DNA of 34,252 bases from Desulfotignum sp. (GTDB lineage: Bacteria; Desulfobacterota; Desulfobacteria; Desulfobacterales; Desulfobacteraceae), in NCBI GenBank assembly GCA_011389555.1, contig JAABUD010000226.1:1-34252 (forward strand). The letters are read 5' to 3'. Positions 1-8,268 of this stretch are shown here, piece by piece. The stretch's first letter is position 1. The number at the start of each line of letters is the position of its first letter. A program made the position numbers and the translations under genes. The notes beneath the pieces were generated by a model that was not told the origin of the DNA, searched no databases, and worked only from the letters and a program-made list of their open reading frames with translations.

Positions 1-2259
1 CACCAGGTCGGAAAACCGGTCGTTGATCCAGGTTTCAATGTCGGTCAAAGGGGCCTGAACCGCCAGCATGCTGCCGCTGTCCGTTCCGGTGTCACCGGCA
101 TCGGCCATGTGCTTTCCCCGGACGGCCGCCAGGTTCAGCAGGGTGGTGTCATCCATCCATCCGGCGGCATGCAGGGCCGGCAGTTCCCCGAAACTGTGGC
201 CACAGGTCATGTGCGGTAAGACATTGAACCGTTTGAGCACCTGGATCATGGCAAGGGATACCGCACCGATACTCATCTGGGCTGCCCGGGTATGTCTGAG
301 CCGGGCTTCGGACACCGATTTTTCCTGGCAATGCAACGGCGGGACAAACATCCGGTCCGCCAGGTCCGGAAAAGGGGTTGCCGGATCCACAGGGTTCGGG
401 GAATGGGCCGTGAAGATGTCTTGTGCCAAATCCAGCACGGCCATGGCTTCAGGAAAGACAGAAAACAGGTCTTTGCCCATATCCGGATACTGGCTGCCCT
501 GTCCGGGAAACAAAAACCCCAGCTTTCCCTGAACCGGGCCGGATTCAAAATATATGGGCCCGGCTCCGGATTTTTTCTGTTCAATCATGTCCCGGGCTGT
601 TGCCGCCAAAGCAACGGGATCATCGGATTTTTCCATCACCATGAGCAGGCGAAAATCATCCCGGGTGTGAAAGGTTTTCCTGGATTCAGCGCATTGATGG
701 GAAATAAGATGCTGCCTTTCGTCATCATCGGGTGAAAAATCGGGTGTGAGACGGTTTGCAAACGTGTCCAGGTCTTTTACCAGTGTGGATACGTCATGGG
801 CTGAAAACGCGGCGATCTGAACCGATCCATCCCAGGAAACATGGTTTTTCTCTGAAGCATGTTCTTCTAGAACCACGTGATAATTGCTGCCCCCGAAACC
901 GAACGCGGAAACACCGGCCCGGCGGGGAGTGGTGGTATTTGTGCCGGCAATCCAGGGTTTGGACCGGTGGTTCAGATAAAAAACAGACTGGTGGATGGCG
1001 AGTTCCGGGTCGGGATCCTGCGCTTTCAAGGTCGGAGGGATCACTTTGTGGTGAAGGGCCAGCGTCGCTTTGATCACACCGGCGGCCCCGGCAGCGGCTT
1101 TGGTGTGGCCGATCATGGATTTCACCGATCCGATGGCAATCCTGCAAGCCGTTGTTTCCGGGGTGAAACAGGCGTTCAATGCCGTGAATTCCACCTTGTC
1201 CCCCACCCGGGTACCCGTGCCGTGGGCTTCCACCAGACCGACACTGGCCGGATCGATTTCCGCCTGATGATAGGCATCCTTGAGGGCCTTGGTCTGGCCG
1301 GCGGCATCGGGCGCGTAAACGGCGGAGGTTTTGCCGTCACTGGAAGTGCCCACGCCCTTGATGACCGCATAGATCCGGTCTCCGGATTTTCGGGCGTCGG
1401 CCAGCCGTTTGAGCACCAGCATGCCGATGCCCTCCCCCAAAACAGTGCCGTCCGCATCTTTGGAAAACGGCCGGGCATCGCTGGTATGGGACAACACCCC
1501 GGTTTTGGCGAAACACATGTGCATGAAAATATCGTTCAGGCAATCCACCCCGCCGGTGATGGACATGTCGCATTTTCGGGCCGAAAGCTCCATGACTGCG
1601 GAATGCAGTGCAGACAGGGAACTGGCACAGGCCGCATCACTGACACTGTTGGTGCCGGACAGGTTGAACCGGTTGGCGATGCGGCCGGCCACCACATTGC
1701 CCAGCAGTCCGGGAAAGGAGTTCTCCTGCCAGGCAGGATAGGAGGACTGGATGTGGCGGCAGATCCTGTCTTTCTGTTCCGGCGAAATACCCGCGGTGTC
1801 CAGCGCGTGTTCCCAGATGGGATACCCCAGTCTGGCGCCCAGAGGAATCACCAGCTCCTGGGTGCCGGTCACCCCTAAAATCACATTGACCCGGGCAGAA
1901 GAAAGTAACGGGTGTTCTTTGGGATACCCGGCATCTTCCAGAGCCATTTTTGCCACCTGAAGTCCCAGCAGCTGGGCTGTGTCCGTGGCGCTGATATTAT
2001 TGGGAGGCATCCCGAAAACCGTGGGATCAAAATTGATTTTCGGAATAAATCCGCCCCGGGAACAATACACATGATCCGGCCGGGATGGATCGGCATCAAA
2101 ATAGTCTTCAATCGGCCAGTGGGTATCTGCCGGGACCGGTTCAATGGCATCCACACCCTGATACAAAAGGTGCCAGAACGCCTTGAGATTGACGGATCCG
2201 GGAAAGATGCATCCCATGCCGATAATGGCGATGTCGGTATCTTTCTTGTATTCTTTCAT
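1..2259 (-). CDS. PfaA-like beta-ketoacyl synthase / acyltransferase, C-terminus beyond the window
   Basis: The reading frame is open from an ATG at 2259 to the window edge (753 codons seen). Residues ~8-450 form a condensing ketosynthase domain: active-site Cys211 lies in DAACASSL, with His346 (EAHGTGT) and His385 (GHTKAAAG) completing the Cys-His-His triad. An acyltransferase domain starts near 584 with FPGQGSQ and carries nucleophile Ser689 in GHSFGE; it is cut by the window end. Carrier-protein and other domains should follow outside. KS-AT at the N-terminus next to a PfaD gene is the pattern of PUFA synthases and of related secondary-lipid or heterocyst-glycolipid synthases; the enzyme would condense malonyl units in the cytoplasm. 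The KS starts almost at residue 1, without the N-terminal leader I would expect in a marine PfaA. The Shine-Dalgarno (GAAGG) is very close to the ATG. The product cannot be told from this part. Confidence 0.93.
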   Translation of the reverse strand, partial: MKEYKKDTDIAIIGMGCIFPGSVNLKAFWHLLYQGVDAIEPVPADTHWPIEDYFDADPSRPDHVYCSRGGFIPKINFDPTVFGMPPNNISATDTAQLLGLQVAKMALEDAGYPKEHPLLSSARVNVILGVTGTQELVIPLGARLGYPIWEHALDTAGISPEQKDRICRHIQSSYPAWQENSFPGLLGNVVAGRIANRFNLSGTNSVSDAACASSLSALHSAVMELSARKCDMSITGGVDCLNDIFMHMCFAKTGVLSHTSDARPFSKDADGTVLGEGIGMLVLKRLADARKSGDRIYAVIKGVGTSSDGKTSAVYAPDAAGQTKALKDAYHQAEIDPASVGLVEAHGTGTRVGDKVEFTALNACFTPETTACRIAIGSVKSMIGHTKAAAGAAGVIKATLALHHKVIPPTLKAQDPDPELAIHQSVFYLNHRSKPWIAGTNTTTPRRAGVSAFGFGGSNYHVVLEEHASEKNHVSWDGSVQIAAFSAHDVSTLVKDLDTFANRLTPDFSPDDDERQHLISHQCAESRKTFHTRDDFRLLMVMEKSDDPVALAATARDMIEQKKSGAGPIYFESGPVQGKLGFLFPGQGSQYPDMGKDLFSVFPEAMAVLDLAQDIFTAHSPNPVDPATPFPDLADRMFVPPLHCQEKSVSEARLRHTRAAQMSIGAVSLAMIQVLKRFNVLPHMTCGHSFGELPALHAAGWMDDTTLLNLAAVRGKHMADAGDTGTDSGSMLAVQAPLTDIETWINDRFSDLV

Positions 2260-2364
2260 AACCTTCAATGGTCACCTGGTTTCGGGTTTACAGCGAAATA
2301 TTAGGGTAAATATAGGGATTTGAAGAAAAGAAATCATGCGCCGGCAACGGATTTGACAAATCTT

Positions 2365-3987
2365 TTACATGGAATCTGCTGCCATGGTATCGCCTGGAGC
2401 CAAAGATTCAGCCAGTGCCAGTATCTGTTCTTTTTTCATGGGATACACCGCGGTGGCCGCCGGGGGCAGGACCACGCCCTGGGTTTTCAGCATCATGGCC
2501 CGAAGGGTGACACTGGCACCGAACAGCAGGTTCAAACCCAGATCCACCGTTGTCCGGTGTTCGGGTTCGGCCAGAAAACTGTTTTTCGCCCATTGGTTGA
2601 ACGCCCCCATGGCCGGGCCGCACCAGATCTGGTAATCCATTTTACGTTCCGGCGTTCCCTGGATGGCCCAGCAAGAACTTTGCCCCAGATAGGAACGGAA
2701 CACCAGTGCCATTTTGTGTTTGGGATCAGTTTGCGCTTTCTGCACTTGTGCCGGCTGGTTTCTGGACTCGAAAAACGCGCGGGTGGATTGCCACGCGCTC
2801 TCAAAATCGGTTTTCAGCAACTGGGTCTCGATTTCCCGGCGCTTTTTTTGAGGAATGTCTTCAAACCGGGCATGGGTCCGGTACAGGTGATACAGTTTTT
2901 CCGCCCGCATGGCAAACAGGGTTCCGCGTTTCAATACCTGGACCCGGGCACCGATTTCAAACATGTCGGCGGCCGGGGCCATGGCCACATCCGCCTGTTC
3001 CGCCCGGCACAGCAGAGATTTCACTTCCCGGCTGATACCGGCTTCCACACAGGACTGATTGATGGATCCGGTGAGGATATAGGCCGCGCCCATGGCAAAC
3101 GCCGCTGCCGCGGATTCCGGTGTGGCAATGCCGCCGGCCAGTCCCACACACAAGGGATCCGTATAATGATATTCATCCATGCACTGTTGTTTCAAAGCCA
3201 GCATGGTGGGAAGAAGGGCCAGTGCCGGACGGTTGTCCGTATGTCCTCCGGAGTCGGCTTCCGCGGTCAAATCCTGGGCCATGGGAATGAACCGGGACAG
3301 ATCCGCTTCTTCCTGGGTGATCCATTTTTTTTCCAGTAACATGTGTACCAGTTTCCGGGGCGGGGGAGCGAAAAACTGCCGGGCCACCTCGATCCGGGAG
3401 ACTTTGGCAACCACCTGATTCGGGGCCGTCACCCGCCCGTCCGTGTCTTTGTGAAGGCCCTTGATCCGATAATAAACGAGAGCTGGGGTCATGCGCATGA
3501 ATGCCGCGGCACTGATCCGCCGGATGCCGTGTTTCAGGTATACCTGCACGGTGGCGGTTTCAAGGTCCGGATCGGCCGGGGAATGGATCAGGTTGAAGCC
3601 GAAAGGCGCGTCTTTCAACCGGGACGTCAGGGTGATGACTGCCTGTTCAATCTCTGATAAAGACAGCCCGCCGGCGCCGAAAAAACCGATCATCCCGTTT
3701 TCCGCCATGGACTGTACCATTTCCACGGAAGCAATCCCGTTGGCCATGGCACCGGCCACATAGGGATATTTCAGGTGGTGCCGGGCCGTAAAGGTGCGGT
3801 CTCCCAGAGCGGACATCGGTATTGCCGGTGCAAACGCATCAAAAGGGAGCGTTCCCGATGTTTCTGCCTGGCCTGAACTCGTGCCGGGCAGGTCATAAGA
3901 CATCTGCGGCCCGTGGTTTGTTTCTGTGACAAAAAGGGGCCTGGATATCTCAAACAGGGCGGTTCTGACGGGGTCGGGTCGGGTCAT
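2365..3987 (-). CDS. pfaD: PfaD-family enoyl reductase of a PUFA/polyketide synthase
   Basis: An FMN-binding TIM-barrel protein of the nitronate-monooxygenase-like family. PfaD acts in trans as the enoyl reductase of PfaA-type synthases. Recognisable stretches are GAMANGIASVEMV, FFGAGGLS, the glycine-rich AGGIATPESA and the PfaD-specific C-terminal part (VLKRGTLFAMRA, DPKHKMALVFRSYLG, DYQIWCGPAMGAFN). The frame stays open to a TTG at 4062 (565 aa). I chose the ATG at 3987 (540 aa) because GGAA lies about nine bases upstream; an ATG at 4008 is also possible. The gene lies between xerD and the KS-AT gene on the same strand, with 105 bp before the latter, so it is probably co-transcribed with both. 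The family call is firm; the start is uncertain. Confidence 0.93.
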   Translation of the reverse strand: MTRPDPVRTALFEISRPLFVTETNHGPQMSYDLPGTSSGQAETSGTLPFDAFAPAIPMSALGDRTFTARHHLKYPYVAGAMANGIASVEMVQSMAENGMIGFFGAGGLSLSEIEQAVITLTSRLKDAPFGFNLIHSPADPDLETATVQVYLKHGIRRISAAAFMRMTPALVYYRIKGLHKDTDGRVTAPNQVVAKVSRIEVARQFFAPPPRKLVHMLLEKKWITQEEADLSRFIPMAQDLTAEADSGGHTDNRPALALLPTMLALKQQCMDEYHYTDPLCVGLAGGIATPESAAAAFAMGAAYILTGSINQSCVEAGISREVKSLLCRAEQADVAMAPAADMFEIGARVQVLKRGTLFAMRAEKLYHLYRTHARFEDIPQKKRREIETQLLKTDFESAWQSTRAFFESRNQPAQVQKAQTDPKHKMALVFRSYLGQSSCWAIQGTPERKMDYQIWCGPAMGAFNQWAKNSFLAEPEHRTTVDLGLNLLFGASVTLRAMMLKTQGVVLPPAATAVYPMKKEQILALAESLAPGDTMAADSM

Positions 3988-4086
3988 GGGCTGATTTTCC
4001 ATTTCCATTGTTACGGGTGATATCGACCGCCTGTCATACCATAAACCGGTTTGAACAATCAAGACCTGTTGCCGGCGTAAAAAAGG

Positions 4087-4992
4087 TTACCGCCGTGGAT
4101 GATATCTTTGATGCATGCGCATGAGATAATCTCTGGAAATATGGGTGTAAATCTGGGTGGTGGAAATGTCGGTGTGCCCCAGCAGGGTCTGGACGGATCG
4201 GAGATCGGCCCCGCCTTCCAGCAGATGGGTGGCAAAGGAGTGGCGCAATGTATGAGGGGTGACGTTGCGCAAGATACCGGCCTGGACCGCGTATTTTTTG
4301 ATGATTTTCCAGAATCCCTGGCGGGTCATGGGCTTGCCCGCCCGGGCCACGAACAGGTATGGGCTGGTGATGTTTTTGAGCATCCGGGGCCGGCCCCGGT
4401 CTTTCCACTGTCGGGTGACGCTGGCGGCCTTCGTGCCGATGGGCACCATCCGTTCCTTGTCTCCTTTGCCCGTCACCCGCACCAGGTTGGCATCCAGGTT
4501 CACATCCTGGGTCTTGATGAAGATCAGCTCGGACACCCGGAGTCCGGCCCCGTACATGACTTCGAGCATGGCGGCATTGCGCAGTTCCCTGGGATGCGTG
4601 GTATCGATGATATCCAGGAGCGCGGCCACCTCGGGAATGGTGATGATTTCGGGAAGGGACCGGCCGGCTTTGGGAATGTCCACTTCTTTGACCGGGTTGA
4701 CGGACAGATATTTTTCAGTCACTAAAAACCGAAACAGCCCCCTGAGGGTGATCAGGTGTCTGGCCCGGGATTTGGGCGCCAGACCGCTGCGGGTCAAATC
4801 GATCAGCCATGCCAGGATCACCGTGAGATCCACATGTGCCAGAGATAGAATCTGCCGGGATTCCAGAAAATCCAGAAACCGGGAAATATCGGTTTCATAG
4901 GCGCAGATACTGTTGGCGGACAATCCTTTTTCCACCACGAGAAAATCAAGGTATGCTTCCACCCTGTTTCGGGTTTCCGATGTGAGGGACAA
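4087..4992 (-). CDS. xerD: Tyrosine recombinase XerD
   Basis: A 301-residue site-specific recombinase that would resolve chromosome dimers at dif with XerC. The N-terminal SAM-like core-binding domain covers ~5-95 and the catalytic domain ~110-295. The full catalytic set is visible: Arg152 (GLRVSE), Lys176 (GKGDKER), His247 and Arg250 (HTLRH), His273 (LGHTD) and nucleophile Tyr282 (QIYTH). The frame is open upstream to 5046, but AGGAGGT eight bases before a TTG at 4992 fixes the start and gives the usual family length. It is first in the xerD-pfaD-KS/AT operon. The wording of the C-terminal motif fits XerD better than XerC. It looks like a housekeeping recombinase rather than an island integrase. 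Confidence 0.92.
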   Translation of the reverse strand: MSLTSETRNRVEAYLDFLVVEKGLSANSICAYETDISRFLDFLESRQILSLAHVDLTVILAWLIDLTRSGLAPKSRARHLITLRGLFRFLVTEKYLSVNPVKEVDIPKAGRSLPEIITIPEVAALLDIIDTTHPRELRNAAMLEVMYGAGLRVSELIFIKTQDVNLDANLVRVTGKGDKERMVPIGTKAASVTRQWKDRGRPRMLKNITSPYLFVARAGKPMTRQGFWKIIKKYAVQAGILRNVTPHTLRHSFATHLLEGGADLRSVQTLLGHTDISTTQIYTHISRDYLMRMHQRYHPRR

Positions 4993-5045
4993 GTCGAAAG
5001 ACCTCCTGTGAGCCTGTAAGCCTGTGATCCAGTAAAGCTGAAGCA

Positions 5046-5074
5046 AGTATGATATATTTGCGCGATTATTTCAA
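5046..5074 (-). promoter_or_regulatory. Predicted sigma70 promoter of the xerD-pfaD operon
   Basis: On the minus strand TTGAAA (5074-5069), 17 bp, then CATACT (5051-5046). Transcription would start near 5039, about 47 bases before the xerD TTG. Inferred from consensus match and position only. Confidence 0.5.
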
Positions 5075-5093
5075 CCAGACATAAGGATGGGGA

Positions 5094-5121
5094 TTGATCT
5101 TTTTTCAAATTGTGGTACATA
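5094..5121 (+). promoter_or_regulatory. Predicted promoter of the ParA-like gene and mqn genes
   Basis: TTGATC (5094-5099), 16 bp, TACATA (5116-5121). The predicted start (~5127-5128) is only about three bases before the ATG at 5131, and there is no Shine-Dalgarno, so the transcript may be leaderless. Medium to low certainty. Confidence 0.4.
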
Positions 5122-5130
5122 AGATGAATC

Positions 5131-6078
5131 ATGGGGACAATTTTGACAGTTTCAGGCCTGACCGGCGGTATCGGCAAAACAACCGTGGCCGTCAATCTTT
5201 GTGCGGCACTGGCTTTGTATGAAAAAAAAGTGCTGATCGTGGATTGCGATCCCAGGGCAAGTGCCACGGCATGGCTCGGGAAAACCGATGCAACCGATGC
5301 CCCGGATCTGTCCTCGATTTTGAAAAAAACGGCCGCCCCTGCGGATGCAATCGTGAAAACCCGTCTTCCCTGGCTGGATCTGATCCCGGCAGGGTTCAAT
5401 CTGTTTACAACCGCCCAGTCACTGTCTGGAGATGTTGCCGGCCCGACCCTGTTGAAACGGATACTGCACCCACATGTCCGTTCGTTATATGAGTATATTA
5501 TCATCGATGCACCGCCTTCTTTCGGGTTTTTAAGTGTTCTGGCCCTGGCTGCGGGTGACGGGGTCCTTGTTCCCATATATCCGAACCGAACATCGGACAC
5601 AGATTGCCGGTGTCTGCTCAAGCTGATCCATTATATCCGGAAAACCCATCACACCCGGTTGCGGATTGCAGGATTTGTTGTCAATGCCTGGGAACATTCT
5701 CAGGATATTCAGTCCTTTCTGGAAAAAGAGCGGTTCACCCGGCTTTCGGATCTGGTTTTTGATACAATGATCCCTGAAGATCCTACCGTGATCCGGGCTA
5801 TTGACCATCAGGTGCCTGTGGTTTCAGAAGATATCAAGTCCCCTGCGGGAAAGGCGTTTTTGGCGTTTGCAAAAGAAATCGATTCGATTGTCGGCCGCCA
5901 GGGAAAATGCCATGAAATCAGCCCCGGTCCGGATGAGTTGTCCACGGCAGCCGCCCCGGTACAGGCATCTCCCGGGGAAATGGTAAACATCCGGGAACGC
6001 GGCAGTGAAAAAGTGGAACAGCTGGCTGCAAGCATTGCGGACATGATCAATGAAATCAATCAGAGCGAAGATGCCTGA
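5131..6078 (+). CDS. ParA/MinD-like P-loop ATPase lacking the signature lysine
   Basis: A 315-residue cytosolic ATPase of the ParA/Soj type. The P-loop is TGGIGKTT at residues 11-18; VLIVDCDPRASAT follows (switch I region) and YIIIDAPPSFG is the Walker B-like segment. Typical ParA proteins read KGGxGKTT, and the first lysine reaches across the dimer to the partner's nucleotide; here that position is Thr11. The C-terminal ~60 residues are low-complexity and charged. No ParB or parS-like gene lies beside it, so a role in chromosome or plasmid partition is unsupported. It is followed after 27 bp by mqnE on the same strand and may share its transcript. It could position a protein or complex. No Shine-Dalgarno is visible before the ATG. 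Confidence 0.85.
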   Translation: MGTILTVSGLTGGIGKTTVAVNLCAALALYEKKVLIVDCDPRASATAWLGKTDATDAPDLSSILKKTAAPADAIVKTRLPWLDLIPAGFNLFTTAQSLSGDVAGPTLLKRILHPHVRSLYEYIIIDAPPSFGFLSVLALAAGDGVLVPIYPNRTSDTDCRCLLKLIHYIRKTHHTRLRIAGFVVNAWEHSQDIQSFLEKERFTRLSDLVFDTMIPEDPTVIRAIDHQVPVVSEDIKSPAGKAFLAFAKEIDSIVGRQGKCHEISPGPDELSTAAAPVQASPGEMVNIRERGSEKVEQLAASIADMINEINQSEDA

Positions 6079-6105
6079 TGATATAAATTTGCACAAGAGG
6101 CGTTG

Positions 6106-7206
6106 ATGGACCCCGAATTTATGGATGAACGGCTGAAGCGGATTTATGCCAAGGTCAGACAGGGCACCCGTCTTTCAAAGGAAGACGGGATTTGTATTTA
6201 TCAGACCCCGGATCTGCTGGGCGTGGGCAGAATCGCCCATGCAGCCAGATATGCCCGGCACGGCAACACCGCTTTTTATGTATACAATCAACATCTGAAC
6301 TACACCAATATCTGCAAGAACCGGTGTCGATTCTGTGCGTATGCCAGAGACCGGCAGGAATCCGGGGCCTATGCCTGGTCTCTGGAAGAGATCGCCCGGC
6401 GGTTGAAAGAACGCATCGACGAACCCGTGGATGAACTGCATATCGTGGGCGGGCTCAATGAGGCGATGGGGTTCGATTATTACATCGATCTGCTGAAAAC
6501 CGTGAAACAGATCCGGCCCCATGCCGCCATCAAGGCGTTCACCTGTGTGGAGATCGACTATCTGTCCCGAATATCCGGGCTGGGCGTGGATGAAACCATT
6601 GAAGCGCTCCAGAGGGCCGGTCTGGATATGATGCCCGGGGGCGGGGCCGAGATACTCAACACCCGGATTCATGATACCCTGTTTCCCAAAAAAATCGATC
6701 ACACCCGGTGGATTGAGATCGTCAAAGCCGTTCACAGGGCCGGCATCACCACCAATGCCACCATGCTGTACGGCCATATCGAAACCATTGAAGAGCGGGT
6801 GGACCACCTGATCACCCTGCGGGAGATCCAGGATGAGACCCATGGATTTTCCGCGTTTGTTCCCCTGGCATTTCATTCCAAAAACACCCGAATGCCTGAA
6901 CTGCCGCCCACCACGGCTGTGGATGATCTCAAATCCGTGGCAGCGGCCCGGCTGATGCTGGACAATTTCGACCATATCAAAGCCTACTGGGTGATGATCG
7001 GAGAACCCCTGTCCCAGGTGGCCTTGAGTTTCGGGGCCGATGATCTGGACGGCACCATTATTGAAGAGCGCATCACCCACACGGCCGGGGCCAGTTCCGC
7101 CAGGGGCCTGACCCGGGAACAGATGGAAGCCATGATCCGCAACGCCGGTTTTGAGCCGGTGCAGCGGGATTCTTTTTACAATCCCAGAACCGGTACAGGC
7201 CGTTGA
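6106..7206 (+). CDS. mqnE: Aminofutalosine synthase MqnE (radical SAM)
   Basis: First radical step of the futalosine menaquinone pathway: joins 3-[(1-carboxyvinyl)oxy]benzoate, the MqnA product, with SAM to give 6-amino-6-deoxyfutalosine. The 366-residue protein carries the CxxxCxxC iron-sulfur motif at Cys70, Cys74 and Cys77 (CKNRCRFC) in the usual YTNIC setting, and the family stretches LHIVGGLNE and MMPGGGAEI. The frame opens with TTG at 6103, but AAGAGG five bases before the ATG at 6106 decides for the ATG. It lies three bases from mqnC and belongs to a four-gene mqn run. Very similar in layout to MqnC next door; LHIVGGLNE and the ARDRQESGAY stretch favour MqnE. Confidence 0.95.
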   Translation: MDPEFMDERLKRIYAKVRQGTRLSKEDGICIYQTPDLLGVGRIAHAARYARHGNTAFYVYNQHLNYTNICKNRCRFCAYARDRQESGAYAWSLEEIARRLKERIDEPVDELHIVGGLNEAMGFDYYIDLLKTVKQIRPHAAIKAFTCVEIDYLSRISGLGVDETIEALQRAGLDMMPGGGAEILNTRIHDTLFPKKIDHTRWIEIVKAVHRAGITTNATMLYGHIETIEERVDHLITLREIQDETHGFSAFVPLAFHSKNTRMPELPPTTAVDDLKSVAAARLMLDNFDHIKAYWVMIGEPLSQVALSFGADDLDGTIIEERITHTAGASSARGLTREQMEAMIRNAGFEPVQRDSFYNPRTGTGR

Positions 7207-7209
7207 ACA

Positions 7210-8268
7210 ATGAATGAATTATCCGAGATCATAGAAAAAATACAGGATCATCAGCGAATCGACACACAGGACGCCGGTATCCTGTTCAAACAGGCGGACC
7301 TGTTGACCTTAGGAACGCTTGCCAATGCCAAACGGTTTCAGTTACATCCCGATCCCGTGGTGACATATGTGATCGACAGAAATATCAATTATACCAATAT
7401 CTGTGTGTCCGGGTGCCGGTTCTGCGCATTTTTCAGAGCTCCCGGCGCAAGCGGGGGGTATGTGATCTCCCGGAAGGATCTGGCCGATAAAATTCAGGAA
7501 ACTCTGGATCTGGGCGGCACCCAGATCCTGCTCCAGGGGGGTATGAACCCGGATCTGGACTTAAATTTTTATACTGACATGCTTGGATTCATCAAAGAGG
7601 CGTTCGGGATTCACATCCATGGATTTTCTCCGCCGGAAATCCATTTCATGGCTGAAAAATTCAATATGTCCGTGGCAGATACGATTCAATGCCTGAAACA
7701 GGCGGGTCTGGATTCCATCCCCGGGGGCGGGGCGGAAATCCTGTGCGACGAGATCCGGACAAAAGTGTCCCCCAGCAAATGCAGCGCTAATGAATGGCTG
7801 GAAGTGATGCGGCAGGCCCATGGGGCCGGCATGCGGTCATCCGCCACCATGATGTTCGGCCACCTGGATACCATGGATCATGTGATCGAACACCTGGACC
7901 GGATCCGGCAGCTGCAAGACGACACCCACGGGTTTACCGCGTTCATTCCCTGGACGTTTCAACCGGAGAACACCCGGATTCCGGTGGAGAAAAAAACCGG
8001 GGTGGAATACCTCAAGGTGCTGGCGTTGAGCCGGATTTTTCTGGACAATGTGGACAATATCCAGGCCTCCTGGGTGACCCAGGGCGATAAAATCGCCCAG
8101 ACCGCCCTGTTTTTCGGGGCCAATGACATGGGCTCCACCATGATCGAGGAAAACGTGGTGGCCGCAGCCGGGGTGTCTTTCATGATGCCGCTTGAATCAT
8201 TGCAGCGGCTCATTGCCACGGCCGGGTTCACCCCGCGCCAGCGGGACTGTTTCTACAACCCGGTATGA
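7210..8268 (+). CDS. mqnC: Cyclic dehypoxanthinyl futalosine synthase MqnC (radical SAM)
   Basis: Converts dehypoxanthinyl futalosine to its cyclic form by radical chemistry, the step that builds the spiro intermediate of menaquinone. The 352-residue protein has CxxxCxxC at Cys65, Cys69 and Cys72 (CVSGCRFC) and the family stretches LLQGGMNPDL, HGFSPPEI, SIPGGGAEI and the C-terminal PRQRDCFYNP. It starts three bases after mqnE and its TGA overlaps the next ATG by four bases (ATGA), so translation is likely coupled. Confidence 0.96.
   Translation: MNELSEIIEKIQDHQRIDTQDAGILFKQADLLTLGTLANAKRFQLHPDPVVTYVIDRNINYTNICVSGCRFCAFFRAPGASGGYVISRKDLADKIQETLDLGGTQILLQGGMNPDLDLNFYTDMLGFIKEAFGIHIHGFSPPEIHFMAEKFNMSVADTIQCLKQAGLDSIPGGGAEILCDEIRTKVSPSKCSANEWLEVMRQAHGAGMRSSATMMFGHLDTMDHVIEHLDRIRQLQDDTHGFTAFIPWTFQPENTRIPVEKKTGVEYLKVLALSRIFLDNVDNIQASWVTQGDKIAQTALFFGANDMGSTMIEENVVAAAGVSFMMPLESLQRLIATAGFTPRQRDCFYNPV

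Noticed and set aside
2320-3339. Long plus-strand open frames over pfaD (339 codons) and similar ones over recJ, purA, UPF0210 and rsmB
   Set aside because: They are antisense shadows caused by GC-rich codon use; the minus-strand proteins match known families over their full length.
4087-4992. XerD-like recombinase as an integrase of a mobile element
   Set aside because: It has the housekeeping XerD length and motifs, no flanking tRNA or repeats, and shares the operon with lipid-synthase genes.
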